Program-made: the position numbers and the translations under genes
Source: an uncultured Myxococcales bacterium
GTDB taxonomy: Bacteria > Myxococcota_A > UBA9042
Length of the DNA: 10,963 nt
Assembly (NCBI GenBank): GCA_937915965.1
Contig: CALGHC010000306.1
Coordinates: 1-10,963 of the forward strand
Direction of reading: 5' to 3'
Part shown: piece by piece, positions 5,755 to 10,963 of the stretch
Numbering within the stretch: position 1 is the first letter of the stretch
Layout: each line of letters begins with the position of its first letter
Notes under the pieces: generated by a model
What the model was told of the DNA's origin: nothing
The model's database searches: none
Seen by the model: only the letters and a program-made list of their open reading frames with translations

Positions 5755-8700
5755 CTATTTGCGAACCTCGGGCGGCGCCGCCACGTCTGCGCAGCTGAAG
5801 TTCACCTGACACGCGTCGAAGCGAAGCGGCTTCGTGCCCGCGTCTCGCAGATAGAAGCCAAGCGTGTGGATCAGCATCGACCCGTGATCGAAGAACACCG
5901 TCTCGTCACAGATCTTGGCGTCCGGCGACGCCGCCTTGCACGCGGCGTGCTGCTTGTCGGTGTGGGCGCCGGGCTCCCAGAAGCCGTGCTGACCATAGGG
6001 CTGCACGTAGGGGAAGAACGTACCTGAAACGCCGCCGTGACCGTCGTCGCCGACCGCGTGGGTGTGCAGCGGCGGGCTGAGGCGCGGCACGTCGTAGCCG
6101 TCCTTGCCGACGTGGAAGGGCGTGGTGTAGGCGATCTTCTCGCCCAGAGGCGGCAGGGCGGTCGGCGTCGCGCTCTCGCTGAGATCTTCTGGGTCAAAGA
6201 GCACGCCAGCGCCGGCGCCGTTGGTGAATCGCTTGACGGTGTCGACGGCCTCGAGCACGTAGCTGTCGATCACGACCTGGTTGACCGTCCGGCCGCCCCA
6301 CTCGGCGATTGGCGTGTTGAAGTCCAACAGCCCCGCCGCCCGGCCGATCGAAGCGCCCGTATTCACCGGCACGTTCATGTCGCCGACGGTGTTGACCACC
6401 AGGGCGTGGGTCGCGACCGTCTCGCCCGTCGCGTAGGTCATCTCGCCGCTGAGGAAATGCCGCGACCAGACCGCCGGGTCGCCCTGGTCGAGGACCAGCT
6501 GGGCGAAGCCGATAAAGCGGCGCAGCTCGGGTCGACCGCGGTGCAGCCCAAGCCCCTCGGCGATCGGCGCGAGTGGCTCGCCTTTTTGGAAGCTCAGCGG
6601 CTCGGAGCGGAAGTGGAAGTCGACGTCGACGCCGAACTGGTCGACGACCGCGACCGCGTCGCCCACATCGTCGCGCAGCTTGCAGGCGCGGTGGCGGGTC
6701 GGGTCGACCACGCCGAGCTGGAAGGCGTTGCCTTTGAAGAAGCGCAGCCGGTGGCGCTCGGGGTGGTCGCGATCGATCGAGCTGGCGATCGCCACGCGGA
6801 AGCTCTTGTCGGCGAGCAGCAGGGCGCAGTCGCTCTCGCCATTCGTCAGGTTTTCGACCAGCACCGAGTCGCCGGGCTCGAGACCCTCGACCTGCGCCAT
6901 GGTCAGCCTCGCTACCTCGACCCGGCCGGTGTCATTGAGGTTCGGCACGACGGCTCGGATCGCGATCTCCCCCGAGCCACTGTCTGGGAAGCCGACGTAG
7001 AGCGGTCCCATCACCCGCAACTCGACCGCTTCCTTGACCCCCCCCTGGATGGATCGGATGCCGACATCGCCCAGGCCGCCGCCACCGGCGATGGGCGCGA
7101 CCGCCGCGACCTGTGGCTCGGCGCCGCCCACCATCGCCGCCATGATCCCGCCCAACGAGCCGCCAGTCATGGTGATCGGCATGTCTGCGCCGCCGACGTC
7201 GACCGTGCCGTCGCCATCGAAGTCGCCGGCGATGTCGTCCGCCTTGCCGTTGCCGTTGACGTCAAAGGCCCACAGCTTCGAGCCGTCCCAACTGCGCAGC
7301 ACGCGGATCAGCTGCATGTAGTCGACCAGGGTCTGTCGCACGACGTCGCGGGTGTGGAAGGTATAGGCCGTCCAGAAGTCGGCGCCGGAGTCTTCCATGC
7401 CGTCGGCGTTCTGGTCGGTGCTGCGGTTCGACGTCAGCGCCGCGGCGAACGGGCCGATGCCAAATCCGTCGAGGACGTCGGCGAGCAAGACCTCTTCGTC
7501 TGCGCTCAAGGTGAAGCCGTGGCTGACGTTGTCGATGGCGACAACGGCCAGTCCCATCTCCGCGAAGTACGCGTGGAAGGTCAGCATCTCGGTCTTGCTG
7601 CCGGTGTAGCCGTGGCCGAGGATCACCACGCCCCAGGGCTTGCCGCTGTTGGCCATCTTGCCCTGCGCGTCGACGACCGCATCCTTGCGGGGCACGCTCA
7701 TCCAGAAGGTCACCGCCTCGGCTTCGGCCGTCGCCGGAACGCGCTCCATATCGGCGGGCCAGCTCTGATCGTTGTAGCCGAGCACATCGCCGTCCGCGCC
7801 GGTGCGACCAAAGAGCATCGGCGTGTTGTAGGTACCGACAACGTGGTAGTCGACGTAGCGAAGAGCGTCCTGATAGCGGCTCTTTTGTTCCTTTCCGCCC
7901 AGGCTGACCAGGCCGCTGAGCTCCAGCAGTTGAACCACCGTGCCGAAGCTCTCGGACGAGACCCGGTAGGCGTTCTCCCAGGCGTGTTTGGGATCGCCGC
8001 TGTGCAATCCGTGCAGCTTCACGAGATCCGGCGGGAAGTCCTCGCCGAGGTGCTTCTGTGTGCCGTGACCGTACAGGCCGTCACGCACGGCCTTGACGTC
8101 CTGGTACATCGTGCCGGTCGTGAAGCTCCAGGTGAAGGCCACGTCGGTGAGCTTCAGTCCGCCGAAGTCGGCGCTATTGGCGAAGATCTTCTCCAGCGGC
8201 CGCAGCGCGTCGGTCTGGCCGAGGTGGTGGATCCAGGGGAAGGGTGAGCCAACGGGCTTGCCCGCGGTGTCGACCAGACGGCGGGTGATCACCACGGCGT
8301 AGGTCGTGCGCTCGCGCAGCGGCTGGAGCGCGCGCATGATCAGCGTATTGGTGTCGCGCTCGTAGAAGCCCATCGTCGCGTCGGCGCGCTCGGCGAGGCT
8401 GAGCTCCTCGCCCTTCTTCTGGCGGTCGCGCAGCAGGGCCAGGCCCGCCGGCGTGTAGTTCGGTACGTCCAGCGCGCCGTCGAGATCGGTATCTTCGCCC
8501 GGGTCGAGGACGCCGTCGCCGTTGAGGTCCTCGTCGTGCTCCTCGAAGAGCAGGCTGATGGTGTCTCCGCGCGCATCGGACTCCCAAAACGCGTCCATCT
8601 TCTCCAACACCTGCGGAAAGTTGCCGTTGCCGAGATCCAGAGCGGACGGCTTTCCGTACGTCGGCGAGCCAGGCGTCACGTCGATCACGTAGACGGCGTC

Positions 8701-9258
8701 GTTGGCGAAGGCGTAGTCGTCGAGGTGATGGCGGTCAATGACGACATCGATGTCGATCGGCCCGTCGAATGGCACGGTGATCGGCGCGTAGACGCCCCAG
8801 CCATCGAGGCCGTCGACCAGGCGGCGGGTGCGCTGCTCGAACTCCGTCGCGGCGATCATCGAGGCGTTGACACGTCGCCCGGTCGGCGAGTCCGCGTCGA
8901 AGCGGGTCGCGAGGTCATTGGGCAGCGGCACCTCGGGCAGCGGCCGGTGGCCAAAGTCCAACTTGACGGCGACGTCCGCGGCGATCGCCGGCGCGAGCCC
9001 CTCGGGCTCGGCGGCGCACGCCGAGGTGCCGAGCGCCCAGAGAAGTAGACAGCAGGAAGCTCCGCGCGGCGTCGCCAGCCGCGCGGGCAGCCGGTCGCGC
9101 GCCGACGCGTCGGTGCGGCCCGCGGCCTCGCCAGCGAGGTGCTGGACTCGATCGAGTCGCCTGAGTCGGCCAAGTCGCTTGAGTCGGCCAAGGTGCTGGA
9201 CTCGGTCGGGTCGATCGAGTCGGTCAAGTCGCTCGGGTCGGTCGGTCGTGCGGCGCAT
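5755..9258 (-). CDS. Lipoprotein alpha/beta-hydrolase, virulence-factor lipase-like
   Basis: This 1167-residue product is probably a lipid-anchored esterase or lipase. Residues 7-41 are Arg-rich repeats, 66-80 are hydrophobic and Cys81 (GTSAC) is the likely lipidated residue. Residues 95-175 resemble the N-terminal domain of bacterial virulence-factor lipases (PLPNDL at 111, then WGVYAPITVPF at 154). Residues 318-345 resemble an Ig-like strand pair (YAVVITRRLVD). The hydrolase core runs from about 540: HGYTG at 549 as oxyanion region, G-G-S-L-G with nucleophile Ser701, likely acid Asp960 (GDMNVP) and candidate His1091 (YGQHGF). Ca-type Asp loops sit at 242-262, 615-624 and 666-690. About 250 residues separate Ser701 from Asp960, an unusually long insertion. 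AGGAG six bases before the ATG sets this start; a GTG at 9354 has no such site. It follows the barrel protein by 107 bases, probably in one transcript. Substrate unknown. Confidence 0.85.
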   Translation of the reverse strand: MRRTTDRPERLDRLDRPDRVQHLGRLKRLGRLRRLDRVQHLAGEAAGRTDASARDRLPARLATPRGASCCLLLWALGTSACAAEPEGLAPAIAADVAVKLDFGHRPLPEVPLPNDLATRFDADSPTGRRVNASMIAATEFEQRTRRLVDGLDGWGVYAPITVPFDGPIDIDVVIDRHHLDDYAFANDAVYVIDVTPGSPTYGKPSALDLGNGNFPQVLEKMDAFWESDARGDTISLLFEEHDEDLNGDGVLDPGEDTDLDGALDVPNYTPAGLALLRDRQKKGEELSLAERADATMGFYERDTNTLIMRALQPLRERTTYAVVITRRLVDTAGKPVGSPFPWIHHLGQTDALRPLEKIFANSADFGGLKLTDVAFTWSFTTGTMYQDVKAVRDGLYGHGTQKHLGEDFPPDLVKLHGLHSGDPKHAWENAYRVSSESFGTVVQLLELSGLVSLGGKEQKSRYQDALRYVDYHVVGTYNTPMLFGRTGADGDVLGYNDQSWPADMERVPATAEAEAVTFWMSVPRKDAVVDAQGKMANSGKPWGVVILGHGYTGSKTEMLTFHAYFAEMGLAVVAIDNVSHGFTLSADEEVLLADVLDGFGIGPFAAALTSNRSTDQNADGMEDSGADFWTAYTFHTRDVVRQTLVDYMQLIRVLRSWDGSKLWAFDVNGNGKADDIAGDFDGDGTVDVGGADMPITMTGGSLGGIMAAMVGGAEPQVAAVAPIAGGGGLGDVGIRSIQGGVKEAVELRVMGPLYVGFPDSGSGEIAIRAVVPNLNDTGRVEVARLTMAQVEGLEPGDSVLVENLTNGESDCALLLADKSFRVAIASSIDRDHPERHRLRFFKGNAFQLGVVDPTRHRACKLRDDVGDAVAVVDQFGVDVDFHFRSEPLSFQKGEPLAPIAEGLGLHRGRPELRRFIGFAQLVLDQGDPAVWSRHFLSGEMTYATGETVATHALVVNTVGDMNVPVNTGASIGRAAGLLDFNTPIAEWGGRTVNQVVIDSYVLEAVDTVKRFTNGAGAGVLFDPEDLSESATPTALPPLGEKIAYTTPFHVGKDGYDVPRLSPPLHTHAVGDDGHGGVSGTFFPYVQPYGQHGFWEPGAHTDKQHAACKAASPDAKICDETVFFDHGSMLIHTLGFYLRDAGTKPLRFDACQVNFSCADVAAPPEVRK
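9136..9240 (-). repeat. 9-bp degenerate tandem repeats, Arg-rich N-terminal extension
   Basis: In frame on the minus strand, nine-base units of the form CGA-CTY-GRY repeat through codons 7-41 of the hydrolase, giving RLD, RPD, RLK and RLG triplets. A larger unit, cgagtccagcacct, occurs twice (codons 19-23 and 37-41). Nearly all the Arg codons here are CGA, an unusual choice beside the CGC/CGG-rich surroundings. Confidence 0.85.
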
Positions 9259-9264
9259 CGTGGG

Positions 9265-9269
9265 CTCCT
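9265..9269 (-). promoter_or_regulatory. Ribosome binding site that fixes the hydrolase start
   Basis: The minus strand reads AGGAG with six bases before the ATG at 9258. It decides that the Arg-rich repeats are translated, and it argues against the GTG at 9354, which has no purine-rich site. Confidence 0.7.
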
Positions 9270-9290
9270 GTCGGGCGGTACCTGTGCGCG

Positions 9291-9310
9291 CCGCCGGGGT
9301 CTGCCGGCAG
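9291..9310 (-). repeat. Inverted repeat between barrel and hydrolase genes
   Basis: On the minus strand CTGCCGG and CCGGCGG form a 7-bp stem (one U-G pair) around a six-base loop. There is no U-run after it, so it is not a convincing terminator. It could be a processing or attenuation hairpin in a shared transcript, or chance in GC-rich DNA. Confidence 0.25.
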
Positions 9311-9365
9311 CGTTTGGAGAGACGGGCTGCGTTCCTGCTTCTTCCTCTATCCACTCGCCGGCCGT

Positions 9366-10963
9366 CTACTTGCCGGGAATCAGCTGCACGCTCACCCGAC
9401 CGCCGTGGATCGGGCTGTCCTCTGCGAGGCCTTCGAGGGCGCCCCCTGGCGTGAGCACGCCGTACTCTGCCGTGACCGCGATCTCGAAGACCTCGCCAAC
9501 TGGCACGTGGGCGCGCACGCCGATGTCGAACTCGGTCCCCAGGTACGAGCTGGTCGCCGATCGGTCGAAGAAGTTGCGGGCGACGCCGCCGCCTTTTGTA
9601 CGGGTGTGGAACGGATCGAGCACCGGCGCGGCGGCAAACGCCAGCAACGTGCCGCCGTAGACGTCCAGCCAGGGCGCGACGCTCAGGCCCACCTTGGGGA
9701 AGATGATCAGAGCGTTGCTGACTGAGCCGCCAGTCGCGAGGCGGTCGAGGTCTTCGTTGGGGCGGCCGACGAAGAGCGGATCAGACGCCGTCAGCCGAGC
9801 CCGGCCTGTCTGCCAGGCAAGCGCCTGGCGAAAGAGCAGGAGGCCCTGCTGGTGGTTGGGATCGGCCTGGAAGGCGGACAGCGTGTCGTCCTCCATGTCG
9901 CCGTCTCCGCTGTACGAGCCCAGGTCGAGCTCTCCGGTCGGACGCAGCGCTCCGGCGCCGGCGTAGACCACACGCAGCGCCACTGCGTGTTGCAAGACGT
10001 CATGCTCGGGGTGCTCCGGAGTGGGCGCCAGGCTTGTTCGGCCGGCGATGACGACGCCCTCGCCTTGCAGCCGCAGGCCCGCTCCGCCATCACGTCCCAG
10101 CTGATAGTCGAAGGCCGCGTCGACGACGTGTACCCGCAGGAAGGCGCCGGCGTCGTGCTGCTGGTCGCGATAGACATAGTACAGCCCGAACCAGCGGTCC
10201 TTGGCGAGGAACATGCGCGCTGAAGCGACCCCCTGCCAGGCGCGCTCGCCTGCGTCGAGGTCGGCGTTGTCGTCGAGCTGGACGCGGTCGATGGCGGCCG
10301 CGAACGCCAGGCCGCGCAGCCACGAGGTCGTGCCCCGCCACGGCATTGTATGGACCAGGGTGCGCAGGACCACATCGCCCGCGTCGCTCTGTTGGAACCA
10401 CGCGCGTCGCCGCGAGTCGCTCGCGTGGTTGCCGTCGTTTGCCACCAGACCCAGGCCCCACTGCGAGTTCATCAGACCGGCACGGACCGTGAGCATCTCG
10501 TCCCAGCTGCCGCCGAGCCAGGCTTCCTGCGGCAGCCACGCGTCAAAGCGGCTGCCGGGCAGCTTGTCGCCCGCCATGTCGCTGCCGCCCAGGAAGGTGC
10601 CGTGGGCGACCTCAGCGGCCGCCTTGCCCGAGACGATCGTGGCAGCGTCATCCATCTCGTAGACAAAGTCGGCGACGAGGCGAAGGCGCGACGTCCCGAC
10701 GACCGCGTCGTTGCTGCGCGCGCCTGTGGTGTCGATCGCGAACGCAGAGGTGCGCTCCGCGGCACCGCGGGCGGCCAGGCTCAGCGAGAGCCGAACCTGC
10801 TTGCTGTTGGCCTCGTCGTCGGCCGCGACGTCGACCTCGTCGCCGGGCGCGACGGCCGTCATTGTCAGCTCGTTTCCGTCGGTCGCCGTGGCCACCGCCG
10901 ACATGGGCGCCGCTGTGGGCTGGGCCGATGCTGTCGCAGGAGCGGCACACCAGATCAGCGCGG
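9366..10963 (-). CDS. Outer-membrane beta-barrel (porin-like) protein, 5' end beyond right edge
   Basis: The frame is open at the right edge, giving 531 residues in the window plus the stop. Upstream of the first in-window ATG (10904) the frame still reads a hydrophobic signal-peptide end, ALIWCAAPATASA then QPTAAP, with an AxA-type cleavage site. That ATG also lacks a ribosome binding site, so the real start lies beyond the window. The mature protein shows alternating polar/hydrophobic strands throughout, for example LRLVADFVYEMD, FGLYYVYRD and GVRAHVPVGEVFEIAV, with periplasmic-turn-like and Asp/Gly-rich loops, as expected for a porin-like barrel. The C-terminus (VSVQLIPGK) lacks the usual final aromatic. 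It is followed after 107 bases by the hydrolase gene on the same strand and probably shares its transcript. Exact family and substrate are not recognisable to me. Confidence 0.7.
   Translation of the reverse strand, partial: ALIWCAAPATASAQPTAAPMSAVATATDGNELTMTAVAPGDEVDVAADDEANSKQVRLSLSLAARGAAERTSAFAIDTTGARSNDAVVGTSRLRLVADFVYEMDDAATIVSGKAAAEVAHGTFLGGSDMAGDKLPGSRFDAWLPQEAWLGGSWDEMLTVRAGLMNSQWGLGLVANDGNHASDSRRRAWFQQSDAGDVVLRTLVHTMPWRGTTSWLRGLAFAAAIDRVQLDDNADLDAGERAWQGVASARMFLAKDRWFGLYYVYRDQQHDAGAFLRVHVVDAAFDYQLGRDGGAGLRLQGEGVVIAGRTSLAPTPEHPEHDVLQHAVALRVVYAGAGALRPTGELDLGSYSGDGDMEDDTLSAFQADPNHQQGLLLFRQALAWQTGRARLTASDPLFVGRPNEDLDRLATGGSVSNALIIFPKVGLSVAPWLDVYGGTLLAFAAAPVLDPFHTRTKGGGVARNFFDRSATSSYLGTEFDIGVRAHVPVGEVFEIAVTAEYGVLTPGGALEGLAEDSPIHGGRVSVQLIPGK

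Noticed and set aside
6037..8247. Long rightward open frame opposite the hydrolase
   Set aside because: It is antisense to conserved hydrolase motifs (HGYTG, GGSLG). Long antisense frames are expected at this GC content.

Overview
The window is very GC-rich, coding-dense DNA that holds seven protein genes, two of them cut by the window edges. Almost everything encoded is exported. There are four lipoproteins, one further protein with a Sec-type signal, one apparent outer-membrane barrel and one small inner-membrane channel. Asp/Gly-rich linkers after lipoboxes, cysteine-rich lipoproteins, FG-GAP/UnbV repeat proteins and Ca-loop-bearing lipases together suggest a Myxococcota-type bacterium (former Deltaproteobacteria). 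That assignment is an inference from protein style, as no marker gene is present.

Layout. A leftward cluster of four genes runs from about 4015 to the left edge: a cysteine-rich lipoprotein (4015-3296), a CrcB/Fluc fluoride channel (3249-2857), an FG-GAP/VCBS plus ASPIC/UnbV lipoprotein (2833-575), and a secreted protein of unknown function that leaves the window (527 to <1). Gaps of 46, 23 and 47 bases suggest one transcript. Diverging from it across a 187-base intergenic region, which holds a candidate promoter for each direction, is a rightward cysteine-rich lipoprotein (4203-5663) with an Asp-Gly-Gly repeat stalk. Converging on that gene from the right is a second leftward pair: an outer-membrane barrel protein whose signal-peptide start lies beyond the right edge (>10963-9366), then a 1167-residue lipoprotein alpha/beta-hydrolase resembling the bacterial virulence-factor lipase family (9258-5755).

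How the genes may work together. Most products should sit in or on the outer membrane or in the periplasm. The two divergent cysteine-rich lipoproteins look like a co-regulated envelope pair. The barrel-hydrolase pair could couple surface transport with ester or lipid hydrolysis. CrcB is a general fluoride-detoxification channel that seems only to share the transcript. No mobile element, RNA gene, CRISPR array or recognisable defence locus is visible.

The most distinctive signal is that four of the seven genes carry in-frame tandem DNA repeats (15, 12, 9 and 18 base units) next to their export signals, each with its own unit sequence. The oddest case is an Arg-rich, CGA-codon 9-base repeat array that lengthens the region before the hydrophobic core of the hydrolase signal peptide to nearly 70 residues.
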